51,166 bases of DNA from an uncultured Opitutaceae bacterium (lineage in GTDB: Bacteria > Verrucomicrobiota > Verrucomicrobiia > Opitutales > Opitutaceae): positions 1 to 51,166 of the forward strand of contig CAIYUN010000022.1 in the NCBI GenBank assembly GCA_903929355.1. The letters are read 5' to 3'. Both the position numbers and the translations under genes were made by a program. The notes under the pieces were generated by a model, which made no database searches, was not told the DNA's origin, and saw nothing but the letters and a program-made list of their open reading frames with translations. Positions 42,600 to 51,099 of this stretch are shown here, one piece after another (position 1 is the first letter of the stretch; each line of letters opens with the position of its first letter).

Positions 42600-44721
42600 G
42601 CACACCATCGTTTGCGGCGGGTTGACGATTCCGGCCCAGGGAGCGGGATCGCCACCCATCGCGCTCCACCTCGGGGACGGCCCCGCTCACACTCGGGTCA
42701 ACCTGCGCATCGCCGATCTGCACCAAACACTTTACCTGAACCTTCCGGCCGTTTTTCACGATCTGGTCGAGATTGCGACCTACGTCTATTGCGCCGACCA
42801 GGCGGTTATACGCAGCGGTCAGGATACCGACCGCTTTGGCGGCAAATGGCGGCAACGCCTGCACCTGCATATCCCGGTGCGGGAACCGGCCTTTTGGGGC
42901 CGGGTCGAGGTGCAGGGTGCGCTTTGCGGAGTGTTAGATTTTCTCGGGGACCATTTTTTCGATTTCACCTTTTCTAAGGCGGCCAAGCCGGTGCCGTTCC
43001 AGCACTATCTCGAGTTGGGTGAGGATGTCACCGCTCCGGGCCACATAGATCAGGTGGCCATGTTTTCCGGCGGGCTCGATTCCCTCGCCGGTGCAATTGA
43101 CGAAATTGTGACCCAACGCCATGGCGTGGCTTTTGTCACCCATCTGCCGACTTCCAAAAACAACGCCTTTTTGAAGCCCTTGCGCCAAGCGCTGGACCTG
43201 CTGGCCAAGACCACCAAGCCCATGTATGTCACCGTCCGGGTAAACAAGGCCGAGGCGCTTGGTCGGGAATACACCCAGCGCACGCGGTCCTTCCTGTTCG
43301 CGGCCCTCGGCGCCACCGTGGCAAAGATGCTTAAACTTTCGTCCCTCCTTTTCTACGAAAACGGAGTGGTCAGCCTGAACCTGCCGATCTGCGCCCAAGT
43401 CGTGGGCGGTCGGGCCACGCGCACCACGCACCCGCGGGTGCTGGACGGTTTTTCGAAGCTCTTTTCGTTGGTGGGCAATGCGGATTTCAAGGTTCACAAC
43501 CCTTTTCTCTGGGAGACGAAGGCCGACGTGATCAAACGCATCATCAACGCTGGAGCCGGTGAACTAATCTCCTCGACCATCAGTTGCGCCCACACTTGGG
43601 AGCGCACCACGGCGCATTCCCATTGCGGCGTGTGCTCCCAATGTCTCGACCGCCGCTTGGGCATCATCGCGGCCCATGCCGCGCACTTGGATCCCCTCAC
43701 GCATTTCAAAACCGACCTTTGCACCCAGTCCCTCGCCCGTGACGAGGATCGCCTGCTCGCGGCCACCTATGTGGAGCGGGCCAAGGCGATGAAATCAATT
43801 CACACCCACAATGAATTGATCGCCCGATTCCCGGAGGTAGGAAGGGCGTTGACGTATGTCGAAAGCCAGTCCGTGGATCAGACCGCGCAAAGGGTGCTGG
43901 ATTTGCACCACCGTCATGGGCGCGAAGTGGAGCTGGCGCTGAAGACCATCGTGGGTGACCACGCGGCTGATTTGGTAGCCGGCACCCTTCCCGATGATTG
44001 CTTCATCAAAATTGTGACCAATACCAGTGGCTCACCAGCAGCTGCTCCCCAGGCGACATCGCGTGCCGAGCCGGATAGCTATTTCTGGCGGAGAGACACG
44101 GTTTGGGAGATTCGTTTCCAAGGCAGCAAGCGGGTTCCGCTGCACCAACATCACACCGGCCTCGCGTATCTCCACTTCCTTGTGTCGCACCAGCAAAGAA
44201 CATTTTCCGCACATCAAATCTTGGCGACAGCCAGCCCGCCCATCGTCCTCGCAGCTACGAAAAATGTGATTTCCGCCGAGGAGATCAAATCTGGCGGTTA
44301 CGCCGTAACCGACGGGCCACCCATCACAGACGGAGGGGCCATGCTCGACGACAAAGCCATTCGAAACTATAAAAATCAATTAGCCAAACTACGAGAGGAG
44401 AGAGCGGACGCTGAGGAGTCCAATGATCTCCCGCTTCAATTGAGACTCGACGAGCAAAAACACGAGATTCTTGCCGCGCTTGCCCGCAGCCAAGGCAAAG
44501 GCGGAAGGGGGCGTAAAATGCAGGACAAGGCCAAAAACCAGCGTGATGCCGTGCGCAACAACGTGAATCGTGCAATCGAGGAAATCCGCCAGAAACTTCC
44601 CGCCCTGGCCGCGCACTTTGACGAACCCGGATGTCTGAAGCTTGGTGGCTCGAATTCCTACGCGCCCAAGAGGTGGGTCAAGTGGCGGTTGAGAAGCGAA
44701 CCAGATTCGACCGCGGCGTAA
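42589..44721 (+). CDS. QueC-like PP-loop ATPase with C-terminal helical module (QatC/Cap9-like), 710 aa
   Basis: Residues about 1-150 are an N-terminal domain of unknown type. The PP-loop, which binds ATP, is FSGGLDSLAG with Ser160-Ser165. A QueC-type zinc site follows as CAHTWERTTAHSHCGVCSQC (Cys333, Cys346, Cys349, Cys352). QueC makes preQ0 from carboxy-deazaguanine; the defence proteins QatC and CBASS Cap9 are relatives. Residues about 495-700 match a module I know from many large regulators: a winged-helix-like part (DTVWEIRFQGSKRVPLHQHH), a helical hairpin (AIRNYKNQLAKLREERADAE), then VRNNVNRAIEEIRQKLPALA and a C-terminal YAPKRWVKW. No QueD, QueE, FolE, QatA or QatD gene is nearby. It is twice as long as ordinary QueC. 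Confidence 0.75.
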   Translation: MHLEHTIVCGGLTIPAQGAGSPPIALHLGDGPAHTRVNLRIADLHQTLYLNLPAVFHDLVEIATYVYCADQAVIRSGQDTDRFGGKWRQRLHLHIPVREPAFWGRVEVQGALCGVLDFLGDHFFDFTFSKAAKPVPFQHYLELGEDVTAPGHIDQVAMFSGGLDSLAGAIDEIVTQRHGVAFVTHLPTSKNNAFLKPLRQALDLLAKTTKPMYVTVRVNKAEALGREYTQRTRSFLFAALGATVAKMLKLSSLLFYENGVVSLNLPICAQVVGGRATRTTHPRVLDGFSKLFSLVGNADFKVHNPFLWETKADVIKRIINAGAGELISSTISCAHTWERTTAHSHCGVCSQCLDRRLGIIAAHAAHLDPLTHFKTDLCTQSLARDEDRLLAATYVERAKAMKSIHTHNELIARFPEVGRALTYVESQSVDQTAQRVLDLHHRHGREVELALKTIVGDHAADLVAGTLPDDCFIKIVTNTSGSPAAAPQATSRAEPDSYFWRRDTVWEIRFQGSKRVPLHQHHTGLAYLHFLVSHQQRTFSAHQILATASPPIVLAATKNVISAEEIKSGGYAVTDGPPITDGGAMLDDKAIRNYKNQLAKLREERADAEESNDLPLQLRLDEQKHEILAALARSQGKGGRGRKMQDKAKNQRDAVRNNVNRAIEEIRQKLPALAAHFDEPGCLKLGGSNSYAPKRWVKWRLRSEPDSTAA

Positions 44722-44729
44722 AGCAGCTC

Positions 44730-44767
44730 GGCTACACGAAAAGTAGCCCAGACTACACGGGGTGTAG
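44730..44767. repeat. Two adjacent CTACAC hairpins upstream of the replication gene
   Basis: First GGCTAC-acgaaaa-GTAGCC (44730-44748), then CTACAC-ggg-GTGTAG (44753-44767). Both contain CTACACG in the same direction, 22 bp apart. They lie in the 123-bp gap before the primase-helicase gene and could be iterons or a terminator for the cargo operon (no T-tract). Confidence 0.5.
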
Positions 44768-44816
44768 CGCATTGGAGGCGCAGACCCATTCTCATAGATG
44801 CACGGCAGGACGCCGA

Positions 44817-44844
44817 GGTGCAGGAGGGTGAACCTGCACCCTCC
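44817..44844 (+). promoter_or_regulatory. Hairpin covering the ribosome binding site of the primase-helicase gene
   Basis: GGTGCAGG (44817-44824) pairs with CCTGCACC (44833-44840), and overlapping with this GGAGGGTG (44823-44830) pairs with CACCCTCC (44837-44844), directly before the ATG at 44845. Two alternative stems therefore compete and hide the GGAGGG; translation control of replication protein is plausible. Confidence 0.5.
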
Positions 44845-47127
44845 ATGTCCATCAGCTCACCAGCCTCCCGCCCCGGCATTTCACCCGCGTTGCTCGCCGC
44901 CGCTGGCGTCCGCGAAGTCGAGCCCGATGAAGCCCGCACCCTTGTCGGTTACGCCGAGGCCGGCTTGATCATTCCCTACCGCACCCGAAACTCCGTTGCA
45001 GTGGAGGCCGTCGGCAAGCCGTTCTTTCGCCTCCGGGTGCGGTCGCCGAGGGAGGGCGGGGCAAAATATCTCTCGCCGCGCGGGGCCGGCTGCCAGCTTT
45101 ACGAGCCGCCGGGACTGCGCACGTTGCTTGTGCCTGATTGCGTGCTCGGGGTGGTTGAGGGTGAATTCAAAGCCCTTGCGCTCACCGAAGCCGGTTTCCC
45201 GTGCGTGGCCATCGGAGGAATCTCTTCCGCTTGCCCACGGAACGCAGCCGGTGAGCCGGATCTGTTGCCCGCGCTCGCCGCCCTCCTTGCCGAGATTCGC
45301 CCGTCCAAGCTGGCGTTCATTGGCGACGCCGACACGGCGCTCATCCCCGACTTCTCGCGCGAGGCGCTGAAACTCGCCCGGCTTGCTGGCGTGGCCGTGG
45401 TTCTGCCTCGCATACCCCTCGCCGCGCCCGGCAATGGCGCAGATGATTTGCGCGAGAAATGGGCGGTGGAGTTCCCCACCCGCTGGCAGGAAATCCTCTC
45501 CGCTGCCGTGCCGGTCACGCCCGGCCTGCAACCCGCGGCGCTCGCCATGCGATTGCTTCGCCGTGAAGTCGGGTCGTTCGCCAAGCTCGACCCCGACGCT
45601 CTCGACAACGCGAAGGAGCGCTTGGTGAAGTTCGCCGCCGCCATTGCCGGCGACGAACTTGCCGCCGCCGAGGTTGAGCAAATCGCGGTCGACGCGCTCC
45701 ATATCGCCAGGATTGTTTTCCGGCATGCAGTAAGGGCTCGCGCCGAATCAGCCAAACAGGAGGCAGCCGAGCGGCTGGCCCACGAGGCCATCGCTGCGTT
45801 GGACCTCGACGGGCCGAATCGGCTATTTTTTGACGGCACGCACTACTGGCGTCGTGAGGCGGACGGCGCTTTCGGCAAGCTCTGCCGAGAGGATGCGCGC
45901 CTGCACCTCAACAAGGCTGGACTGTCCAAGACCGGCGACCCTTCGCCTTGCGACGCGGCGTTGCACACCCTGCAAGTCTGCAACCGCGTGGATTTTGCCG
46001 GCCCATTTTGCGGACGCCCTGCCGGCCTGCACCCTGAGAACGGCCAGCGGGTGCTTGCCACCCGCGGCCCGACATGGGTCGAGGGCAAGCCCGGCGAGTG
46101 TCCGATGATCACCGCCTTGATTGGAAATCTGTTTGGCCATGCTGCCCGGGACGCGCTGGCTTCCATGCAATGCTCGCTGTTCATCGCTTGGCTGAAACTC
46201 GGCCGCCTTGCATTACGCCACCCAGCCGAGCACCGCCCCGGCCAGGTCCTCGCTCTGATTGGGCCGCCCGATTGCGGTAAAAGCCTGCTGCAATCGGCCG
46301 TAATCACCCCAGCGCTCGGGGGGCGATGCGCCGACCCAGGCTTGTTCTTCACCGGACAAACGCCGTTTAACGCCGACCTGTGGAGCGCGGAACACCTGGC
46401 GCTCGGCGACAAGTCACTCGACGTGGACGGGGCGCAGAGAACCACCTTGCGCAACGAATTGAAGCGCATCGTCGCCGCGGCGGTTTATCCGTTGCATGGA
46501 AAATGTCGCGACGCCCTTACCTTCCGTCCCATCTGGCGGGTCTCGCTTTCGGCCAACGACGACGCCGAAAGCGCGAGCAACCTTCCCGCCATCGACGCCG
46601 GATTCGCGGACAAAATCATCTATCTCCGCGCCTACGCAACGCCCACCCCCTTTTACGATGCCGAGGCACCGGGTGCCCGCGAAGCCTTCGCCGCCACGCT
46701 GCGCGCCGAGCTGCCGGCCTTCCTCGCCTGGGTCGACGCCTTTGAGATCCCCGCCGGTCTGCGCAAGGCCCGGTTTGGCGTCACCGAGTGGCACCACCCG
46801 GCGATCCTCGACCTGCTGGGCGAGAGCGACCCGCTCCGCCAAATCGCGGAGGTGTTGGAGCGTTGGATTGATGGCTGGCCGGCGGGTGAAGACGCGCGCG
46901 AGTTGCCCACGGGGGAACTCTATAAATCCCTCGACGAAGCCAATGACGGCAGCCTTGCCCGTCACAAGATTTCATCCAGCCCGCGACACCTTGGCCACCA
47001 GCTCGCCAGGTTGTCCAACACCGAGGCATGGCGGGAACTCCTGACCAGCACCACGCGGAGGGTTGGAGGCCGTGAACGCAACCGCCCACAGGCCTGCTGG
47101 CGCATTCAACGCCTCCCCGCGCCATGA
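44845..47127 (+). CDS. Replication protein: DUF3854/TOPRIM-like domain plus primase-type SF3-like helicase, 760 aa
   Basis: The N-terminal part has a TOPRIM-like pattern: VVEGEFKALALTEAG (Glu105, Glu107), IGGISSA and AFIGDADT (Asp161, Asp163), as in DUF3854 proteins of mobile elements. A helical linker follows; a Walker A loop ALIGPPDCGKSLL is at about 470-482, then FFTGQTPFNADLWSAEHLALGD and RVSLSANDDAES, the pattern of D5/primase-polymerase-associated helicases. The last 100 residues may be a winged-helix. It would prime and unwind DNA for replication of the element. Its start could also be GTG 44818. The end overlaps the next gene by four bases. Confidence 0.75.
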   Translation: MSISSPASRPGISPALLAAAGVREVEPDEARTLVGYAEAGLIIPYRTRNSVAVEAVGKPFFRLRVRSPREGGAKYLSPRGAGCQLYEPPGLRTLLVPDCVLGVVEGEFKALALTEAGFPCVAIGGISSACPRNAAGEPDLLPALAALLAEIRPSKLAFIGDADTALIPDFSREALKLARLAGVAVVLPRIPLAAPGNGADDLREKWAVEFPTRWQEILSAAVPVTPGLQPAALAMRLLRREVGSFAKLDPDALDNAKERLVKFAAAIAGDELAAAEVEQIAVDALHIARIVFRHAVRARAESAKQEAAERLAHEAIAALDLDGPNRLFFDGTHYWRREADGAFGKLCREDARLHLNKAGLSKTGDPSPCDAALHTLQVCNRVDFAGPFCGRPAGLHPENGQRVLATRGPTWVEGKPGECPMITALIGNLFGHAARDALASMQCSLFIAWLKLGRLALRHPAEHRPGQVLALIGPPDCGKSLLQSAVITPALGGRCADPGLFFTGQTPFNADLWSAEHLALGDKSLDVDGAQRTTLRNELKRIVAAAVYPLHGKCRDALTFRPIWRVSLSANDDAESASNLPAIDAGFADKIIYLRAYATPTPFYDAEAPGAREAFAATLRAELPAFLAWVDAFEIPAGLRKARFGVTEWHHPAILDLLGESDPLRQIAEVLERWIDGWPAGEDARELPTGELYKSLDEANDGSLARHKISSSPRHLGHQLARLSNTEAWRELLTSTTRRVGGRERNRPQACWRIQRLPAP

Positions 47128-47507
47128 ACTTCGCCGATCTTTTCAAGACCAAGGGTCAGCCAATCCCGGCTTCGACCACCTTGCGGAGGGTGCGGAGGGT
47201 TGAAGATGCATATCTAACGTCATGGGAAAATGTGGGTATATCAGTATCAGATACGTGTACGCGTATAAGGGAGGAGTCGGGAATTCAACCCTCCGCACCC
47301 TCCGCACCACCGACCCCAAGCCTCCGGCCCCGGCTCGTGCCCTTGGAAACCCCCTGGCAGGACGGTGCACGCTACCGGGAAGTCGGAGCCTGGGAAATCG
47401 CCACCAGGCTCGATTGCTATGTCGCCGACCCGGCCGGGCCGTGGGTTCGTCGGCGTGGGAACCTGCTGGCAATCAACCCCCTCGACCGAGGGGACGCCGC
47501 GCCATGA
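47124..47507 (+). CDS. Hypothetical element protein, 127 aa, interrupted by a repeat
   Basis: Start MNFADLFKTKGQPIPASTT and end WEIATRLDCYVADPAGPWVRRRG NLLAINPL appear protein-like; the middle (about residues 20-61) is read from an inverted repeat with AT-rich loop. It overlaps its neighbours on both sides by four bases (ATGA), which supports a real coding role. No family is recognised. A small DNA-binding or replication accessory protein is possible. Confidence 0.55.
   Translation: MNFADLFKTKGQPIPASTTLRRVRRVEDAYLTSWENVGISVSDTCTRIREESGIQPSAPSAPPTPSLRPRLVPLETPWQDGARYREVGAWEIATRLDCYVADPAGPWVRRRGNLLAINPLDRGDAAP
47182..47306. repeat. 23-bp perfect inverted repeat with a 79-bp AT-rich loop, inside a gene
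   Basis: The left arm (47182-47204) is built from TGCGGAGGG words at 10-bp spacing and ends in TTGAA; the right arm (47284-47306) is its exact reverse complement. The loop (47205-47283) is rich in A/T, with GTATCAGATAC in its centre, in contrast with the GC-rich surroundings. The unit lies in frame within the 127-aa protein gene. Confidence 0.85.
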
Positions 47508-48103
47508 GCTACACCAACCATCAGGCCAGCCGCGACGCCGCCTACTCCCGCGCCTACCGGGAGTGGACCTCGTCCCTGCCGCCTGAGGATCGAGCCCGCC
47601 TTGCCTCCCATGGGCTCGCCGCGCCCGACGCTGCCCGTCGCACCTCCACCCGCCAGGGCGACGCCCATGTCCTCGCCATCACGGCGGCGGACGACTCGAC
47701 ACCGCCGCCCGTTTGCGACGACCAGGCGGAGGCGCCACCAGGGCCTCGCGCGTTTGATTCCGAAGCCTCGCCTGCCGTCCCGGAGGGGGACCAAGCACAC
47801 GCCGCCGCCGACGTTCTGGCGTCCTTCTGCGCCCGGATCCGCTCGCATCCCAACCCGCTGCTCGCCCTCGACGCCATCTGTTTCGCCACCGGCCTCATGG
47901 CCGTTGAGGGCTTGAGCCAGGCCGCCCTGGCCGAGCGGCATGGCGTCACACCCGCCGCGTTTTCCAAGCTAGCCGTCCAAATGTCGGACACCTTTGGGCT
48001 CCCGCCGTCCCGCGGGATGCGCTCCCACCGAGCCCGTCTGGCACACCGGGCGGCCCGCCTCGCCTTCCTCGCCAAAAGCCATGAACACGACCACGCCGCC
48101 TGA
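47504..48103 (+). CDS. Hypothetical element protein with C-terminal helix-turn-helix, 199 aa
   Basis: The start MSYTNHQASRDAAYSRAYRE overlaps the previous stop (ATGA). The middle (about 45-100) is Asp/Ala/Pro-rich and probably disordered. At about 135-165, AVEGLSQAALAERHGVTPAAFSKLAVQM has the shape of a sigma-factor or HTH recognition motif. Probably DNA-binding; family not recognised. Confidence 0.55.
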   Translation: MSYTNHQASRDAAYSRAYREWTSSLPPEDRARLASHGLAAPDAARRTSTRQGDAHVLAITAADDSTPPPVCDDQAEAPPGPRAFDSEASPAVPEGDQAHAAADVLASFCARIRSHPNPLLALDAICFATGLMAVEGLSQAALAERHGVTPAAFSKLAVQMSDTFGLPPSRGMRSHRARLAHRAARLAFLAKSHEHDHAA

Positions 48104-48641
48104 CTCCACCGCTGCCGTCAACCTGTCGGCGCAGATCAACGCCACCTTCCATGAGGCGCACTCCATGGCCGCGTCGGCCACCCTCACGGCCCGTCAGGCT
48201 GTCACCCGCGCCTTGGAGTGCGGGCATCTGCTCAACCGCCAGAAGATTGCTGTCGGGCACGGACACTGGCAGCAATGGCTTGCCGCCAACTGCCCCGCCA
48301 TCTCGTTCCCGACCGCGCGCCGCTACATGATGCTCGCACGCCGGGCGGGCGATGTCGGCCTCGCCGATGCCGCCGGTCTCCGCCAAGCCTACCTTGCCAC
48401 CGGGGTTTTTTCCGGTCCCCCACGTCTCAGACGGGCACCCGCCGCCCAATCGCCGACGGTCGCGTTTGTTCGCGGCTTGGATCAGTTCCGGCGCTGGTTT
48501 CACCGCCGGACGGCCGAGCTTCCGCTTGATCGCTGGCCACCCGAGGCGCGCCGCACGCTGGGCCATGAACTCAAATGGTTCGCCCGACTGCATGCTCAAC
48601 TCGCCAGCGGTCTGCCCGAGCACCCAAAACCGCTCCCCTGA
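48081..48641 (+). CDS. DUF3102-like element protein, 186 aa
   Basis: The segment RALECGHLLNRQKIAVGHGHWQQWLAANCPAISFPTARRYMMLARR (about residues 43-88) is the pattern of DUF3102 proteins, which occur in phages and integrative elements and resemble the ParB or replication-associated HTH region. It overlaps the previous gene by 23 bases. The C-terminal part (QSPTVAFVRGLDQFRRWF) is helical. It is likely a maintenance or regulation protein of the element. Confidence 0.65.
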   Translation: MNTTTPPDSTAAVNLSAQINATFHEAHSMAASATLTARQAVTRALECGHLLNRQKIAVGHGHWQQWLAANCPAISFPTARRYMMLARRAGDVGLADAAGLRQAYLATGVFSGPPRLRRAPAAQSPTVAFVRGLDQFRRWFHRRTAELPLDRWPPEARRTLGHELKWFARLHAQLASGLPEHPKPLP

Positions 48642-49634
48642 CGGACCGCGCGCCCCGGCTCGCGTCTTTTGGCGGACCGTCCCCGCGTCTCAACCGGTTC
48701 GTCAGTTCTTTCAGGGCACCCAGCATCTCAGCCGGTCCTGGACATCAGGGCAACCGCCCCGCAGCTTGAATCGCACCGGCTCCGTTCCTTTCTTTAAGCT
48801 CGTCTAATCGGCTCGCCGCCAGTGGCCAAAGCCTTTTTCCAAAAAATCGTCCGAGCGCAAATCCGATCAAGGGTAATGGCCCCAACGATTTCGTCACTCC
48901 CCCCCACTACCCCCACCGCCCTCGACTCGTGGACCGGCAAGCAGGCGAGGCAGCCGCCAAAAATCTGTGCGGTCCATCTTCCGCCACAAAGGGCATATTT
49001 GCCGCGTGCGCCGGAAGCCAAGGGGAACTCAAGGTGTCAAAAGTGCACAAAGTGCACTAAATATTTTCAGATGGGTGCAGAAAGAGAGGGTTCAGGTCAG
49101 AGAACCCGAGCGGAGGGGCACAAAAGATGAAACTTTTACCCGCACCAGGGCAGATAACTCACGGAAAGTTTCCGTGAGGGGACTTTGACCATCCGACCGG
49201 TCCGTCGGCGCGGTCAGCCGCTCCGTTCACGGGGAATCCTTCAGCGACTCGCCAGACGCCCGGACAGACGACCAAAAAAACGTTGTTTCCGCCTTCGACC
49301 GCGGCCCACTCCGGCGGTGGAACGAATTCGGGCGCCGCACGGCTGGCCTGACGGCCGCTCAAGGGTCGAAAGGGACATAAAAGTTTTCAACCGGCCGCGT
49401 GTCGAAAGGGGTGGACTACAAGCAGCCCAGGTTCTCTTTCACCAAGGAGAAAAGATTCCTTGTGCGGGGAACTCTGAGCCGAGGATAAATTGGCGAAAAC
49501 GGCACGCCTCCTCGACGGCCACCGAACGGCTGTTGGTCGCCCCTCAACACCCAGTGCGCCCGCCTCAACATCCGCGACAGCTCGCTTTGCTCGCTCGCCC
49601 AACGCGCTCGGTCAACGCCCATGGTAACTCGCCC

Positions 49635-49778
49635 CGCACCCATTTGGGTGCTCGCTTCAACACGCCCCGCACCGATTCCGGTACTCGCGGCAACGCCCTC
49701 GATCCCGCCCGGTGCAGGTCAACCGTAGTTCGTCCGCAACGCCCGCCCAGGGTCACTCGCGCCGCACCGATTTCGGTG
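49635..49778. repeat. Dispersed hairpin units GCACC-(C/G)ATT(T/C)-GGTGC
   Basis: Units start at about 49635 (GCACCCATTTGGGTGC), 49668 (GCACCGATTCCGGTAC) and 49763 (GCACCGATTTCGGTGC). The first and third are perfect stems of 7 bp with a TT loop and differ by a paired C-G to G-C change. The 2nd and 3rd share a longer flank (CGCACCGATT, then CAACGCCC and CGAT). Confidence 0.6.
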
Positions 49779-50556
49779 CTTGCCTCAACGCCCCCGATAA
49801 TGGCCGCCGCGGGTCAACCATGGTTCGCCCACCACAATGCCCGCGACGCTAACGCGCTCCGGCGAACGCCCAAGCTGATCCGCCCGCAGACGGCATCGCT
49901 CGCCCGTCCTCCATTCCGCTGCGCACTCCGTTCCGCTGCCGGGGCGCTCCGCCACCGCCCTGCCGGGGCGCGAACGTCCGCATCCCCTTGCTTCGCGGAC
50001 CCGCGGCGGGACCGCTCAGCACCGCGCAGACGCGGACCGGGTCTGCGGCCGCTCGACGCCTGATCCGGCACAGCGTCGGCTTCGCTTCCCGTCCGCTTCA
50101 CTTCGCGCTTCGCTCCATTCCGGCCGTTCGACCGCCGCCGACTGCTCGACTGTCCCGCTGCCAAAGTCTCCCGCCCCAAACCGATTCCAGCAGGGCGACA
50201 CGGTCCGGGCGGTCTGCGCTCCCGCAAGGCGTACGCTTGGCCGCCCGCACCGACTCGCCCAGCAACAATGGCGCCGCGTTGCGGCGGAAGACCTCCAGCG
50301 GCTCATTCGCACGCTCATTCGCAGCAACGCCGGAGAAAGAGCGCGCCCAAGGAACGCGAAAAGCCCTTCGTCCGCCCCTGCACCCGGTGGTGCCAGGCCC
50401 GGCGCTGGCGACGGCGGGCGAGGCGAGCGCGAGGGCGTCGGCGCTGCGGCGGGCTCCGTCAGCCCGCGTCGCGTCCACGTCCCTCGTCGCTCGTCCAATT
50501 CGCCCGTCCACGTCCCGCGTCACGGCCTGATCTATCACCCCGGCTGCTACGGCTCC

Positions 50557-50693
50557 GCGCACAACATTTTCTTCTGTCCAATGTGCGCCTGATCGGCCTT
50601 CCGTGCAGGCGTTCCGTCAGGCCGGCGCATTCCCTTCGCCTCGCGTCCGGGCACGCTCGCTCCGGCATGTGGACAGAAGAAAGCATTGTGCGC
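50557..50693. repeat. 24-bp inverted repeat (three mismatches) with an 89-bp centre
   Basis: The left arm (50557-50580) starts GCGCACAA and ends TTTCTTCTGTCCA; the right arm (50670-50693) is its reverse complement save for three positions. Read outward on their strands, the arms encode AHNIFFCP and AHNAFFCP. They may be the ends of a tiny mobile unit or remnants of two facing gene ends. Confidence 0.6.
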
Positions 50694-51099
50694 TCCGCCA
50701 CGGGGCGGACGAAGGGCGGGGAGATTTCAGCGGGCGCGCAGAAACGAACCCCGATCCAAGGTCAGAGCGGCCCTGCCGCAATGCGCCTGTAACGGTGATT
50801 TCACCGGCGCTTCGCGCAGCAAGAACGGCCCCGCCCCCGCCCTGGTCGCCGGTGTGCGGACGGTTTTCGTCGCGGCGAGCGTTCCGAATTGGGCGGACAT
50901 CCCCATGCCCGGCTCCAGGCGGCCCGCCTTCATTCGCTTCGCTCATTCACGGGCCTTCCCCCCGCCGCCCAGAGCGGCGCGGTTGCCCCGCGCGTCCTCG
51001 CCGCGCCGCTGCGCTGGCGACTCGGCGCGCTGCAGGTCGCCGGCCTGCAAGGGATTGTGCTAACTACCAGATCATAGACACAGGCTGAGGCGAAAATAG

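Noticed and set aside
42589-44721. Housekeeping QueC (preQ0 synthase)
   Set aside because: The protein is three times the usual length, carries extra N- and C-terminal domains, has no queuosine gene neighbours and lies on a mobile element.
48822-49130. 102-codon frame with a CQKCTKC cysteine cluster
   Set aside because: The cysteines come from the tandem GTGCAC/AAAGTG words, and the rest has no protein character; kept as part of the gene-free zone.
49635-49850. CRISPR-like array
   Set aside because: The hairpin units are unevenly spaced (33 and 95 bp), few and imperfect, and no cas genes are present.
49185-50063. 292-codon frame in the right-hand gene-free zone
   Set aside because: Arg/Pro/Ala-rich throughout, crosses the hairpin units, and comparable frames exist on the other strand; no motif.
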